Shown: in pieces, positions 1-9,485 of the stretch
Numbering within the stretch: position 1 is the stretch's first letter
Layout of the letters: each line of letters starts with the position of its first letter
NCBI GenBank assembly: GCA_944321925.1
Contig: CALUND010000018.1
Location: forward strand, 1-43,554
Direction: 5' to 3'
DNA: 43,554 bases
DNA from: an uncultured Rikenellaceae bacterium
GTDB lineage: Bacteria; Bacteroidota; Bacteroidia; Bacteroidales; Rikenellaceae
Position numbers and translations under genes: made by a program
The notes under the pieces: model-generated
What the model was told of the DNA's origin: nothing
Seen by the model: only the letters and a program-made list of their open reading frames with translations
Database searches by the model: none

Positions 1-124
<124 letters not shown>

Positions 125-332
125 AAAAAAATCATTTCAAAAATAAATCTTGGCTTACTCAAAGGATTGTTCTTCCGCTTTTCTTTCGAAAAACTTCAGA
201 TAAACTTTAGCTGCTCAATCTTCTCAAAGAACGTCGTTCTTATAATTGCTCGTAAGAACTTTCCTTGTCATTCTCCCTCCCCTTTCCTTCTCTCCACCCT
301 GCTTCAACAGGATTTCGTTCCAAAAAGGACTG

Positions 333-363
333 CAAAGTTAAGCACTTTTTCCGACTTTGCAAA
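333..363 (-). promoter_or_regulatory. rRNA promoter P2 (proximal)
   Basis: On the minus strand TTTG (363-360) is followed after exactly 19 bp by TAACTTTG (340-333). This is a perfect match to the Bacteroidota consensus TTTG-N19-TAnnTTTG recognised by the primary sigma factor. Transcription should begin near 326-328, giving about 200 nt of leader before mature 16S. An A/T-rich block lies immediately upstream (364-395). Confidence 0.85.
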
Positions 364-485
364 TTATTTTAGGAAAAATTTCAAAAAACTTTTTTGCAAT
401 CCGGGAAAACGATCCTTGCTGACGGTTTATTGCGTCTCGCCGACTTCAAATTTCATCGGCACTGTCGTTTTCCGTTTTGCGGGTG

Positions 486-518
486 CAAATGTAGCCACTT
501 TCTTTCGGATTTTCCAAA
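486..518 (-). promoter_or_regulatory. rRNA promoter P1 (distal)
   Basis: On the minus strand TTTG (518-515) is followed after 21 bp by TACATTTG (493-486), which fits TAnnTTTG. It lies 153 bp upstream of P2 and has a similar A/T-rich upstream block (about 519-552), so it looks like a second rRNA promoter in tandem. Confidence 0.7.
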
Positions 519-708
519 TAATCCGAGAAAAAATTTTCATCTTTTTTTGCATGTCGCGCCAAAACATTTGCTTATCAGCAGCTTAACACACCCACAATAC
601 TCATCCCTGAACAAAGTCCAAAATCTCTCGCGAAACAAGTACATTTGAACAAACGCACTTTTCGCCGATTTGTTGTTCTCTTTTTATTATAAGTAACGAA
701 ATTTTTCC

Positions 709-716
709 TACTTTTG
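709..716 (+). promoter_or_regulatory. -7 box of the leuS operon promoter
   Basis: TACTTTTG matches TAnnTTTG and ends 28 bp before the leuS ATG, so the 5' untranslated region would be about 20-25 nt. The expected -33 TTTG about 19 bp upstream is not clear (the region reads TTATTATAA), so the call rests on the -7 box and position alone. Confidence 0.45.
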
Positions 717-744
717 CTCCCTGCGCAAAACAGTTTCAGACAGT

Positions 745-3501
745 ATGGAATACAATTTCAAAGAGATTGAGCGTAAATGGCAACAGCGCTGGAAAGAGCG
801 TGAAACCTATAAGGTGAAGGTAGACCCTTCTCGCCCAAAATACTACGTACTCGACATGTTCCCCTACCCCTCGGGGGCAGGATTGCATGTGGGACACCCG
901 CTGGGCTACATCGCTTCGGATATCTACTCGCGATACAAACGGCTGACCGGATTCAACGTGCTGCACCCGATGGGGTACGACGCTTTCGGACTGCCCGCTG
1001 AACAGTATGCGATCCAAACCGGACAGCACCCGGCCGTTACCACGGAACGAAACATCGCCCGCTACCGCGAGCAGCTCGACAAGATCGGATTCTGTTTCGA
1101 TTGGGACCGAGAGGTTCGTACGTGCGATCCCGGCTATTACAAATGGACCCAATGGGCCTTCCTGCGCATGTTCGGATCCTACTACGATTACGATCGTCAG
1201 CAGGCTCGCCCGATCGAGGAACTCATCGCGAAGTTCGAAAAATCGGGAACGGAGCATCTGAACGTCGCCTGCACCACCCCTCTGGATTTTTCGGCGGCCC
1301 AATGGAAAGAGATGTCCGAGAAACAAAAAGAGGAGACGCTGCAGAACTACCGGCTCGCCTATCGGGCCGACACGATGGTCAACTGGTGCGCCGGACTCGG
1401 CACCGTGTTGGCCAACGACGAAGTGAAAGACGGCCTGTCGGTTCGCGGCGGATATCCCGTGGAGCAGAAACGGATGAAACAATGGCTCCTGCGCGTCACG
1501 GCCTACGCCGAACGTCTGCTCAACGGACTCGACAATTTGGAGTGGAGCGAATCCCTGAAAGAGATCCAACGCAACTGGATCGGTAAAAGCACGGGCGCCC
1601 AGATGTTCTTCGACATCGCCGGCAGTCCGGAGAAGCTCGAAATCTTCACCACCCGGCCCGACACGATTTTCGGAGTCACCTTCATGGTGATCGCTCCGGA
1701 ACACGCCTTCACGGAGTGGCTGCCTACCCCCGAGCAACGGCCCGCAGTGGACGCCTACCTGGCCGAGACGAAAAAACGGTCCGAACGGGAACGCATCGCT
1801 GAAACCCACCGGGTAAGCGGCGTCTTCACCGGCCGCTATGCCGTCAATCCGTTTACAGGGAAAGAGATTCCGATTTACATCAGCGATTACGTCCTGGCTG
1901 GATACGGCACCGGAGCCATCATGGCCGTTCCGGCACACGACAGTCGCGACTACGCTTTCGCCCGCCACTTCGGACTGGAGATCATTCCGGTCGTAGAGGG
2001 TGGAGACATCTCCAAAGAGTCTTACGACGCCAAAGCCGGTAAAATGATCAACTCCGACTTCATCACCGGTCTCGATGTGAAGGAGGCTATTCCGGTCATG
2101 TTCGAAGAGGTGGAGAAACGCGGCCTCGGGAAAAAACAGATCAACTATCGGTTGCGCGATGCGATCTTCTCCCGCCAACGCTATTGGGGCGAACCGTTCC
2201 CCATCTACTACAAAGACGACATCGCCTATCCGTTACCGGAAGAGAAATTGCCGCTGGAGTTGCCTCCCGTTGCCGATTTCAACCCCACGGAAGCCGGAGA
2301 ACCGCCCCTGGCCCGTGTGAAAGGATGGGCAACTCCCGAAGGCTATCCCTACGAAACGAGCACCATGCCGGGCTTTGCCGGATCGAGTGCCTACTACCTG
2401 CGATACATGGATCCCCACAACGACCGGGAGCTGGTTTCCCGCGAAGCCGACGAATATTGGCGCAGCGTGGACCTCTATGTCGGCGGCATCGAACACGCCA
2501 CGGGACACCTGATCTACTCCCGTTTCTGGAACAAGTTCCTCTACGATCTCGGCATCGTCTGCGAGGAGGAGCCCTTCCGCAAACTGGTAAATCAGGGAAT
2601 GATTCAGGGCCGATCGAACTTCGTCTACCGGATCAAAAACAGCAATACGTTCGTATCCTACGGACTGAAAGGAAACTACGATACGCAGGAGATTCACGTC
2701 GACGTGAACATCGTCCGCAACGACATCCTCGACCTGGATGCGTTCCGTCGCTGGAGTCCCGACTACGCCAATGCGGAATTTATCCTCGAAGAGGGTAAAT
2801 ACATTTGCGGCTGGGCCATCGAAAAGATGAGCAAAAGCATGTACAACGTAGTCAATCCCGACTACATCGTGGACAACTACGGCGCCGATACCCTCCGCAT
2901 GTACGAGATGTTCCTCGGACCGCTCGAGCAGAGCAAGCCGTGGGATACCAACGGTATCGACGGCGTGAACAAATTCCTCCGTCGTTTCTGGCGACTGTTC
3001 TTCGATCGCGACGGGAAGCCGATCGTCACGGACGAAAAAGCGACGGCTGCCGAACTCAAAACACTCCACAAAACGATCAAAAAGGTGCGCGAAGATATCG
3101 AGAACTTCTCGTTCAACACCGCGGTAAGCGCCTTCATGATCTGCCTCAACGAATTGGGGAACTGCTCCAAACGTGAAATACTCTCACCACTCACCGTCCT
3201 GCTGGCTCCTTTCGCCCCCCACATGGCCGAAGAGCTCTGGGAAACGCTGGGGAACACGACCACCGTCTTCGACAGCCGCATGCCCGACTTCGATCCGACG
3301 CTGCTCGTAGAGAATACGTTCGAATATCCGGTTTCGGTCAACGGACGGCTCCGTTTCAAAAAGGTTCTTCCGCTCGGAATCGATCCCAAAGAGGTCGAAA
3401 AAGCGGTATTGGCCGACGAATCCGCCCAGAAATGGACCGAAGGCAAGACCCCCAAAAAAGTGGTGGTCGTACCGGGCAAAATCGTAAACATCGTGATTTA
3501 A
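745..3501 (+). CDS. leuS: Leucyl-tRNA synthetase
   Basis: Cytoplasmic class Ia enzyme that attaches leucine to tRNA-Leu using ATP. The 918-residue protein has the HIGH-type motif HVGH at residues 48-51 in a '[12 protein letters not shown]' context and the KMSKS loop at 694-698. Between them are the CP1 editing domain (about 230-420, with the threonine-rich 'TTRPDT' loop) and a leucine-specific insertion of about 60 residues just before KMSKS. The C-terminal part is the anticodon-binding domain. The ATG at 745 starts the conserved '[11 protein letters not shown]' N-terminus. It is the first gene of a plus-strand operon, divergent from the rRNA operon, and yitT follows after 19 bp. No defects are seen. 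Confidence 0.98.
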   Translation: MEYNFKEIERKWQQRWKERETYKVKVDPSRPKYYVLDMFPYPSGAGLHVGHPLGYIASDIYSRYKRLTGFNVLHPMGYDAFGLPAEQYAIQTGQHPAVTTERNIARYREQLDKIGFCFDWDREVRTCDPGYYKWTQWAFLRMFGSYYDYDRQQARPIEELIAKFEKSGTEHLNVACTTPLDFSAAQWKEMSEKQKEETLQNYRLAYRADTMVNWCAGLGTVLANDEVKDGLSVRGGYPVEQKRMKQWLLRVTAYAERLLNGLDNLEWSESLKEIQRNWIGKSTGAQMFFDIAGSPEKLEIFTTRPDTIFGVTFMVIAPEHAFTEWLPTPEQRPAVDAYLAETKKRSERERIAETHRVSGVFTGRYAVNPFTGKEIPIYISDYVLAGYGTGAIMAVPAHDSRDYAFARHFGLEIIPVVEGGDISKESYDAKAGKMINSDFITGLDVKEAIPVMFEEVEKRGLGKKQINYRLRDAIFSRQRYWGEPFPIYYKDDIAYPLPEEKLPLELPPVADFNPTEAGEPPLARVKGWATPEGYPYETSTMPGFAGSSAYYLRYMDPHNDRELVSREADEYWRSVDLYVGGIEHATGHLIYSRFWNKFLYDLGIVCEEEPFRKLVNQGMIQGRSNFVYRIKNSNTFVSYGLKGNYDTQEIHVDVNIVRNDILDLDAFRRWSPDYANAEFILEEGKYICGWAIEKMSKSMYNVVNPDYIVDNYGADTLRMYEMFLGPLEQSKPWDTNGIDGVNKFLRRFWRLFFDRDGKPIVTDEKATAAELKTLHKTIKKVREDIENFSFNTAVSAFMICLNELGNCSKREILSPLTVLLAPFAPHMAEELWETLGNTTTVFDSRMPDFDPTLLVENTFEYPVSVNGRLRFKKVLPLGIDPKEVEKAVLADESAQKWTEGKTPKKVVVVPGKIVNIVI

Positions 3502-3520
3502 TCCTCGTCTTGTCCATACA

Positions 3521-4486
3521 ATGAAAAAGATCTCCTATCAAACGGTATTGCGTTTTCTCAAAGAGTACAGTCTCATGCTGCTCGGAGCGGCGCTCTATGC
3601 TTTTGCCTGGGTCAGCATCATCGAATCGGCCGACGGCATCGGCGGTGGCGCCAGCGGTTTGGCCCTGTTGATTCAATATGCCATCGGATTGCCCATGGGT
3701 ATCGGCTTCTTCGTGATCAACGCGATTCTGATCCTGTTGGCCATGCTGATCATCGGCATCAAGTTCGGCGGCAAAACCATCTACTGCATCATCGCCATTT
3801 CGGTCTCCATGAGCTTCCTGAAGGAGGTTCTGCCTCCCGATATTCTCGGACTGGCCAACGACAAACTGCTCTCCTCCATCCTCGGAGGTATTCTTTCAGG
3901 CGTCGGCGTGAGCCTCTGCTTCATGCAGGGCGGCAGCACGGGAGGAACCGACATCGTAGCGATGATCATCAACAAATACCGGGCAATCAGCTACGGCAAG
4001 GTGGTGATGATGACCGACTGTACGATCATCGGCTGCTCCTGGTTCATCTACCGAAACAATCCCGATATCGCCAACCCGCTGGCCATGATCATCTACGGAT
4101 TCGTCATGGTGACGACGTTCGGCTATTCGGTCGACCTGATCTTGGCCGGCAACCGACAGTCCTCGCAATTCTTTATCTTCTCGAAAAACCACTTTCAGGA
4201 GATCGCCCATCGCATCACGTCGGAATTGGGACGCGGCGTAACGATCATCGACGGCATCGGCGCCTACACGCAGGCCACGTCGAAAATGCTTTTCGTCGTC
4301 TGCTACAAAACCGAAATGAACCGGATTCTGCGCATCATCCGAGAGATCGATCCCCACGCCTTCATCTCCGTAGGCAATGTCATGGGTGTCTACGGACAGG
4401 GATTCGTCAAACTGGAGAACGCCAACAGCATCATCGCAACCGACGATGAGAAAGCGGTCAAAAAACCCAAAAAGCTCAAATCATGA
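3521..4486 (+). CDS. YitT family membrane protein (DUF161 and DUF2179)
   Basis: Integral membrane protein of 321 residues. The N-terminal two thirds carries about five or six hydrophobic segments (roughly 17-35, 45-75, 80-100, 113-135, 145-165, 182-205) with glycine-rich motifs such as '[12 protein letters not shown]' and '[11 protein letters not shown]', typical of the YitT/DUF161 family. The last third (about 215-305) is a soluble DUF2179 domain, a small alpha/beta fold resembling PII-like or ACT domains. The substrate is unknown in this family. The stop codon overlaps the metG start (ATGA at 4483-4486), so the two are likely translationally coupled. Its place between two tRNA synthetase genes suggests shared expression, not a shown role in charging. 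Confidence 0.9.
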   Translation: MKKISYQTVLRFLKEYSLMLLGAALYAFAWVSIIESADGIGGGASGLALLIQYAIGLPMGIGFFVINAILILLAMLIIGIKFGGKTIYCIIAISVSMSFLKEVLPPDILGLANDKLLSSILGGILSGVGVSLCFMQGGSTGGTDIVAMIINKYRAISYGKVVMMTDCTIIGCSWFIYRNNPDIANPLAMIIYGFVMVTTFGYSVDLILAGNRQSSQFFIFSKNHFQEIAHRITSELGRGVTIIDGIGAYTQATSKMLFVVCYKTEMNRILRIIREIDPHAFISVGNVMGVYGQGFVKLENANSIIATDDEKAVKKPKKLKS

Positions 4487-6522
4487 AAGAGATTAAACGC
4501 TATATGATCACCTCGGCCCTCCCCTATGCCAACGGGCCGATCCATATCGGACACCTGGCCGGCGTCTACATCCCGGCCGACATCTATGTCCGCTACCTGC
4601 GCATGCGCGGGCGCGACGTGGTGTGGGTCTGCGGTTCGGACGAACACGGCGTCCCCATCACCATCAAGGCCCGACGCGAAGGGGTCTCGCCGCAAGAGAT
4701 TGTCGATCGCTACCACGCCATCATCAAAGAGTCGTTCCAGCAATTGGGCATCTCGTTCGACATCTACTCCCGAACCACCTCCGAAACACATCGAAAAACA
4801 GCCTCCGATTTCTTTCTTACCTTATATAATAAAGGTGTATTCACCGAGGCAACCACGATGCAGTATTACGACGAGGAGGCAAAAACCTTCCTGGCCGACC
4901 GCTATATCACGGGTACCTGCCCCCGTTGCCACAGCGAAGGAGCCTACGGCGATCAGTGCGAAAAGTGCGGATCGACCCTCAGCCCAACCGAGCTGATCGA
5001 TCCGAAAAGCGCCATCACAGGTTCTACACCCGTCATGCGCGAAACCACCCACTGGTATTTGCCGCTCGACCGGTACGAAGAATTCCTCCGTCACTGGATT
5101 CTGGACGGCCACAAGGAGTGGAAAACCAACGTCTACGGCCAGTGCAAAAGTTGGCTCGACGGAGGTCTGCAACCGCGTGCCGTAAGCCGTGACCTCGACT
5201 GGGGCATCCCCGTTCCGGTCGAAGGGGCGGAAGGAAAGGTCCTCTATGTCTGGTTCGACGCCCCGATCGGATACATCTCCGCCACGAAAGAGCTACGTCC
5301 CGACTGGGAAAAATATTGGAAAGACGAGGGAACCAAACTGGTGCACTTCATCGGGAAAGACAACATCGTCTTCCACTGCATTGTCTTCCCGACGATGCTG
5401 CACGCCCACGGCGACTACATTCTGCCGGAAAATGTACCGGCCAACGAATTCCTCAACCTGGAAGGCGACAAAATATCCACCTCGCGCAACTGGGCGGTTT
5501 GGCTCAACGAATACCTCGAAGACCTGCCGGGCAAACAGGATGTGCTGCGCTATGTGCTCTGCGCCAACGCCCCGGAGACGAAAGACAACGACTTCACCTG
5601 GAAAGATTTCCAGGCCCGTAACAACAATGAACTGGTCGCCGTATTGGGTAATTTCGTCAACCGTGCCCTGGTCCTTACCGCCAAATATTACGACAAAGCG
5701 GTCCCGGCTGCAGGTGAACTGACCGATTACGACCGGGAAACACTCGCCGAACTGCCCCGCATCAAGAGCGCCATCGAAGAGGCGATCGAGAATTACCGTT
5801 TCCGCGAGGCCCTGCGCGAAGCGATGAACATTGCCCGGCTGGGGAACAAATACCTCGCCGATACGGAGCCGTGGAAAACGGTAAAAACCGATCCGGAACA
5901 GGTAAAAACCATTCTGAACATCGCCCTGCAGATCACGGCCAATCTCTCGATAGCCATCGAACCCTTCATGCCATTTACGGCGGAGAAGATCACGAAGATG
6001 CTCGCCGTAGAGCGATTCGGCTGGGACGACCTGGGCCGCACCGACCTGATCGCACCCGGACACCGGCTGGGCGAGGCCGAACTGCTCTTCGAAAAGATCG
6101 AAGACAGCGTGATCGAAGCACAACTCGCCAAACTCGAAGCAGCGAAAAAAGCGAATGCCGCAGCGGCTGCCGCAAGCCATGCCGAACCGCAAAAGGCGGA
6201 GATTTCGTTCGAGGAGTTCGATCGCATGGATATCCGTGTAGGGACGATTCTGTCGGCCGAAAAAATGCCCAAGACCAAAAAACTGATGCGTCTGACGGTC
6301 GATACCGGAATCGATCGTCGGGAAATCGTGAGCGGCATCGCCGAATATTTCACGCCCGAAGAGCTCGTCGGTCGGCAGGTAATGGTGCTGGTCAACCTCG
6401 CTCCACGAGAATTGAAAGGGGTCCTCAGCCGGGGCATGCTGCTCATGACCGAAGACGCCGAAGGAAAATTGATACTTATTTCACCTGCTACACCCGTACC
6501 GAACGGAACCCAGGTGGGTTAA
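4483..6522 (+). CDS. metG: Methionyl-tRNA synthetase
   Basis: Charges tRNA-Met and initiator tRNA with methionine in the cytoplasm. The 679-residue protein has the HIGH motif as HIGH in '[11 protein letters not shown]' near residue 21-24, a zinc knuckle with four cysteines in two CxxC pairs (about 146-165), and a KMSKS-loop variant KISTS in '[11 protein letters not shown]'. The C-terminal 110 residues (about 565-679) are an EMAPII/Trbp111-type tRNA-binding domain ('[12 protein letters not shown]', 'SRGMLLM'), preceded by an alanine-rich linker. This is the long dimeric form. It overlaps yitT by 4 bp, and ilvE follows 13 bp later. Confidence 0.98.
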   Translation: MKEIKRYMITSALPYANGPIHIGHLAGVYIPADIYVRYLRMRGRDVVWVCGSDEHGVPITIKARREGVSPQEIVDRYHAIIKESFQQLGISFDIYSRTTSETHRKTASDFFLTLYNKGVFTEATTMQYYDEEAKTFLADRYITGTCPRCHSEGAYGDQCEKCGSTLSPTELIDPKSAITGSTPVMRETTHWYLPLDRYEEFLRHWILDGHKEWKTNVYGQCKSWLDGGLQPRAVSRDLDWGIPVPVEGAEGKVLYVWFDAPIGYISATKELRPDWEKYWKDEGTKLVHFIGKDNIVFHCIVFPTMLHAHGDYILPENVPANEFLNLEGDKISTSRNWAVWLNEYLEDLPGKQDVLRYVLCANAPETKDNDFTWKDFQARNNNELVAVLGNFVNRALVLTAKYYDKAVPAAGELTDYDRETLAELPRIKSAIEEAIENYRFREALREAMNIARLGNKYLADTEPWKTVKTDPEQVKTILNIALQITANLSIAIEPFMPFTAEKITKMLAVERFGWDDLGRTDLIAPGHRLGEAELLFEKIEDSVIEAQLAKLEAAKKANAAAAAASHAEPQKAEISFEEFDRMDIRVGTILSAEKMPKTKKLMRLTVDTGIDRREIVSGIAEYFTPEELVGRQVMVLVNLAPRELKGVLSRGMLLMTEDAEGKLILISPATPVPNGTQVG

Positions 6523-6535
6523 ATGCAACGAAGAT

Positions 6536-7552
6536 ATGGAAACGATTGATTGGGGTAATTTAGGATTCGGCTATCTGCCGACCGATTACAATGTAAGATG
6601 CTATTTCCGGAACGGGAAATGGGGAAAGCTCGAACTCACGAGCGACCAATATATTCCGATCCACATGGCCGCCACCTGTCTCCACTACGGACAAGACGCT
6701 TTCGAAGGACTGAAGGCTTTCCGCGGCAGAGACGGAAAGATACGCATCTTCCGACTGGAAGAGAATGCCCGCCGACTGATCTCTTCGGGAGACTATCTGC
6801 GCATGGCCGCACCCTCGGTGGAGCTGTTTACGGAAGCGGTCGTCAAGGTCGTGGAGGCCAACGAACGGTTTATTCCCCCCTTCGGCACGGGAGCTTCGCT
6901 CTACATCCGTCCGCTGCTTATCGGCAGTGGCCCTCAAGTCGGAGTCAAACCGGCCGATGAGTTTCTGTTCCTGATCTTCGTCACACCGGTAGGGCCCTAT
7001 TACAAAGAGGGATTCAATCCGATTCGGGTCATCATCGATCGGGACCACGATCGGGCAGCCCCCCTCGGAACCGGCCACATCAAAGCGGGTGGTAACTATG
7101 GGGCAAGTTTGCTGTCGGGCGAAGAGGGTCACCGGAAAGGATATCCGAGTGTGCTTTATCTCGATGCCAAAGAGAAAAAATACATCGACGAATGTGGCGC
7201 AGCCAACTTCTTCGGCATTCGGGGAAACACCTATATCACACCCCACTCGCATTCGATCCTCCCATCGGTCACGAACCGCAGTCTGCAACAGTTGGCGGCA
7301 GATATGGGCATGCAAGTAGAGACACGCAACATTCCGCTTACCGAACTCTCCACGTTCGATGAGGCCGGCGCCTGTGGAACAGCTGCGGTTATCTCGCCCA
7401 TCTGCTCGATCTACGACCCGCAGGAGGAGAAGACCTACACCTTCGGAGATGGCAAAAGCGCCGGGGCCTGGTCTACGAAACTTTACCACAAATTACGCGA
7501 CATTCAACTCGGCGAAGAACCGGATACGCACAATTGGAACAAAGTGTTGTAA
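6536..7552 (+). CDS. ilvE: Branched-chain amino acid aminotransferase
   Basis: PLP enzyme of fold type IV that interconverts Leu, Ile and Val with their 2-oxo acids, using glutamate/2-oxoglutarate. The protein is 338 residues, the length of the BCAT II group. The PLP lysine is predicted to be K183 in 'GTGHIKAGGNYGAS'. The conserved 'DECGAANFFGI' segment follows, with the cofactor-phosphate-binding region ('GTAAVISPI') near the C-terminus. It is the last gene of the leuS-yitT-metG-ilvE operon, 13 bp after metG, and a strong terminator follows within 30 bp. Pairing with leuS suggests that leucine supply and charging are expressed together (inference). Confidence 0.95.
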   Translation: METIDWGNLGFGYLPTDYNVRCYFRNGKWGKLELTSDQYIPIHMAATCLHYGQDAFEGLKAFRGRDGKIRIFRLEENARRLISSGDYLRMAAPSVELFTEAVVKVVEANERFIPPFGTGASLYIRPLLIGSGPQVGVKPADEFLFLIFVTPVGPYYKEGFNPIRVIIDRDHDRAAPLGTGHIKAGGNYGASLLSGEEGHRKGYPSVLYLDAKEKKYIDECGAANFFGIRGNTYITPHSHSILPSVTNRSLQQLAADMGMQVETRNIPLTELSTFDEAGACGTAAVISPICSIYDPQEEKTYTFGDGKSAGAWSTKLYHKLRDIQLGEEPDTHNWNKVL

Positions 7553-7574
7553 GACTCCTTACAACCTTGTTTGT

Positions 7575-7608
7575 AATCCCGGCCCTTTTCGAAAGGCCGG
7601 GATTTTTT
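7575..7608 (+). terminator. Intrinsic terminator of the leuS-ilvE operon
   Basis: A perfect 10-bp stem (7575-7584 with 7595-7604, GC-rich core CCCGGCC/GGCCGGG) with a 10-nt loop runs into six T residues (7603-7608). It begins 23 bp after the ilvE stop. Confidence 0.92.
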
Positions 7609-7750
7609 GCACATCTTCCGAAGTCTGTTCCCCGATTTTGCACACAAGACTTATCCCGTTATAAGTGAACCCGTTCTGGCACAAGAAATGTATCAATTTT
7701 GCAGGAAGGCTCTTTCAGGTAAAAGATTCAAACCAATAAATCCGACAACT

Positions 7751-8218
7751 ATGAAAAAACTATTCGCTTTACTCGCGGCCCTCACGCTGGTCTCCGCCGT
7801 TTCCGCACAGGAAGACTACAAATATGGACTCGGACTCAGACTAAGCTACGGTGCCGACATCGATTTCCGGATGAACCTCGACCAGAAACACACGGTCAAC
7901 CTGATGCTCAACTTCCCTCATTTCAACGGTACGGTCCTCACCGGCTTGTTCGAGTGGCGTTGGCCGGTGATCCAGAGCGGCTTCTCCGCCTATGTAGGCC
8001 CCGGTCTCCATTTCGGTGCCTTCGGTTTCGCCAATGACCATACAGCCTTTAACTTCGGCATCGACCTCATGTTGGGCCTCGAATACAAATTCGATGCACC
8101 GGTCGCCCTCTCCATCGATTGGAAACCGGCCATGGAGATCCTCACGGGCGACTACTGGGCCCGCTGGCAATCCTGGGGACTCTACAATTTCGGATTGACC
8201 ATCCGCTACTGCTTCTAA
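7751..8218 (+). CDS. Small outer-membrane beta-barrel protein, exported
   Basis: The predicted protein has 155 residues. It begins with a signal peptide (about 1-20, 'MKKLFALLAALTLVSAVSAQ') and continues as alternating hydrophobic/polar strands rich in Gly, Phe, Tyr and Trp, ending in a terminal Phe ('IRYCF') as OMPs recognised by the BAM complex do. The length suits a small 8-stranded barrel of the OmpX/OprF-N type. An in-frame open stretch extends upstream to 7607, but that would place about 48 residues before the signal peptide and cross the terminator, so the ATG at 7751 was chosen. A -7-like CAATTTTG lies upstream near 7693-7700. It is flanked by terminators on both sides, so it is probably a single-gene unit. 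Function unknown. Confidence 0.8.
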   Translation: MKKLFALLAALTLVSAVSAQEDYKYGLGLRLSYGADIDFRMNLDQKHTVNLMLNFPHFNGTVLTGLFEWRWPVIQSGFSAYVGPGLHFGAFGFANDHTAFNFGIDLMLGLEYKFDAPVALSIDWKPAMEILTGDYWARWQSWGLYNFGLTIRYCF

Positions 8219-8244
8219 AAAAACAGTGATCAATACCCCACACA

Positions 8245-8271
8245 GGACCCGGCACCTTTCGTGTCGGGTCC
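8245..8271 (+). terminator. Terminator after the OMP gene
   Basis: An 11-bp stem (8245-8255 with 8261-8271, one G-U pair) with a 5-nt loop closes 26 bp after the stop at 8218. The following T-run is weak (ATCCGTTTTC), so termination may be partial. Confidence 0.7.
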
Positions 8272-8292
8272 ATCCGTTTTCTCCCGTTCGCA

Positions 8293-8324
8293 CTTGTTTC
8301 CCGGATCGTTTTGCACTACCTTTA
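8293..8324 (+). promoter_or_regulatory. Possible promoter of the yjbR-alkD pair
   Basis: CTTG (8293-8296), a 20-bp spacer and TACCTTTA (8317-8324) approximate TTTG-N19/20-TAnnTTTG with one mismatch in each box. It lies 42 bp before the YjbR start. Confidence 0.4.
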
Positions 8325-8365
8325 CGGAAGACAAAACAAACCACATCCACACGGACCGGCCCAAC

Positions 8366-8719
8366 ATGGACATCATCGAATACCGAGCATTCTGTCTTTC
8401 GCTCCCCGGAGCAGAAGAATCGACACCGTTCGACGAGACGACACTCGTCATGAAGGTCGGTGGCAAAATGTTTTCATTCGCAGACATGGAGAATTTCTTT
8501 CGGTTCAATGTCAAGTGCGACCCCGAACAAGCCATCGAGTTGCGCGAGCGCTATCCGGAGGTAGAACCCGGCTACCATTGCAACAAGAAGCACTGGAACA
8601 CCCTCCGCACGGACGGTAACCTGTCGGATGAATTTCTTCGCAATCAGATCCTCGCGTCGTACCGACTGGTCGTCGCATCGCTTCCGAAAACGACACGCGA
8701 ACAACTCGAACAACCATGA
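8366..8719 (+). CDS. MmcQ/YjbR family DNA-binding protein
   Basis: A 117-residue protein of the YjbR (CyaY-like fold) family. The start 'MDIIEYRAFCLSLPGAEEST' and the segments 'VMKVGGKMFSF', 'PGYHCNKKHWNTL' and 'LRNQILASYRLVVASLPK' are family landmarks, and 117 residues is the usual length. The reading frame stays open further upstream, but it would run through the preceding terminator, so ATG 8366 was chosen. The stop overlaps the start of the alkylation-repair gene (ATGA at 8716-8719), so they are probably coupled. The family is annotated as DNA-binding on structural grounds, but its cellular role is unsettled. Confidence 0.88.
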   Translation: MDIIEYRAFCLSLPGAEESTPFDETTLVMKVGGKMFSFADMENFFRFNVKCDPEQAIELRERYPEVEPGYHCNKKHWNTLRTDGNLSDEFLRNQILASYRLVVASLPKTTREQLEQP

Positions 8720-9429
8720 CACATACAGAAGAGATCGTCGCACGCCTGCGCTCATTGGGCAATGAGAGCGATCGGATCGGTATGAGCCGCTTCGGAATCG
8801 ATACGGAGAAGGCGCTCGGCATACGGATCCCCGCTCTACGGGCACTCGCTTCGGAGTTAAAAAAGTGCGATCGGAGAGGACGTTCGGAGACAGAGGCAGC
8901 CAACCATGCGCTCGCCTTCGAACTGTGGGCCACGGAGATTCATGAAGCACGCATTCTGGCCTCGCTTCTGGCCACTCCCGAACGATTCCGTCCAGAAGAG
9001 ATGGATCACTGGAGCGTCGATTTCCACTCGTGGGATCTCTGCGACCAGTGTTGCATGAATCTCTTCCGCAAAACCGCTTTTGCATACGAAAAAATTCCGC
9101 AATACGCCCTTTCAGAGAGCGAATTCGTCCGACGTACCGCCTTCTCCCTGCTGGCCGGGCTGGCCGTCGGCGACAAACAGAGTCCCGACGAACGTTTTCT
9201 TCCCCTGCTGCCGCTTATCGAACGTTACAGCAACGATTCGCGTAATTTCGTCTGCAAAGCGGTGAACTGGAGTCTCCGGCAGATCGGCAAACGAAGCCTC
9301 CGACTCCATCCCGAAGCCCTTGCACTCAGTCAAAGACTCGCAGCGAGCGACAATCCTACGGCCCGCTGGATCGGGAAAGATGCCCTGCGCGAATTAACCT
9401 CGCCCCGAATCATCTCTCGCATCCATTAA
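8716..9429 (+). CDS. AlkD-like DNA alkylation repair protein
   Basis: A 237-residue HEAT-like repeat protein of the DNA alkylation repair family, which excises cationic N3- or N7-alkylated purines without base flipping. The residues that line the AlkD cleft appear conserved: W106 and D110 (spacing as W109/D113 of Bacillus AlkD), Arg at 139/140, and W185 in 'KAVNWSLRQIGK' (compare W187). The catalytic role is therefore plausible. It overlaps the YjbR gene by 4 bp and is followed by a convergent phosphatase gene 56 bp away. AlkC or AlkD subfamily assignment is by eye only. Confidence 0.88.
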   Translation: MTHTEEIVARLRSLGNESDRIGMSRFGIDTEKALGIRIPALRALASELKKCDRRGRSETEAANHALAFELWATEIHEARILASLLATPERFRPEEMDHWSVDFHSWDLCDQCCMNLFRKTAFAYEKIPQYALSESEFVRRTAFSLLAGLAVGDKQSPDERFLPLLPLIERYSNDSRNFVCKAVNWSLRQIGKRSLRLHPEALALSQRLAASDNPTARWIGKDALRELTSPRIISRIH

Positions 9430-9485
9430 GCCGCATGCCGATAAAAGAACAATGCTTGTAACGGGATCGCAGATCGTTCCGGCCC

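Larger units (their letters stand above)
125..744. other. rRNA leader and divergent promoter region (no gene)
   Basis: This 620-bp gap separates the minus-strand 16S gene from plus-strand leuS. I see no convincing protein gene: the open frames in it are low-complexity and run into the 16S gene. It holds two tandem rRNA promoters firing leftward (333-363 and 486-518), about 200 nt of transcribed rRNA leader (about 125-327), A/T-rich blocks upstream of each promoter, and the leuS promoter near its right end. A second stretch reading TACATTTG at 640-647 on the plus strand has no matching upstream box. Confidence 0.8.

Noticed and set aside
9430..9485. Inverted repeat between alkD and the alkaline phosphatase
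   Set aside because: The GGGATCG/CGTTCC pairing is imperfect and lacks a T-run. Not listed as a terminator.
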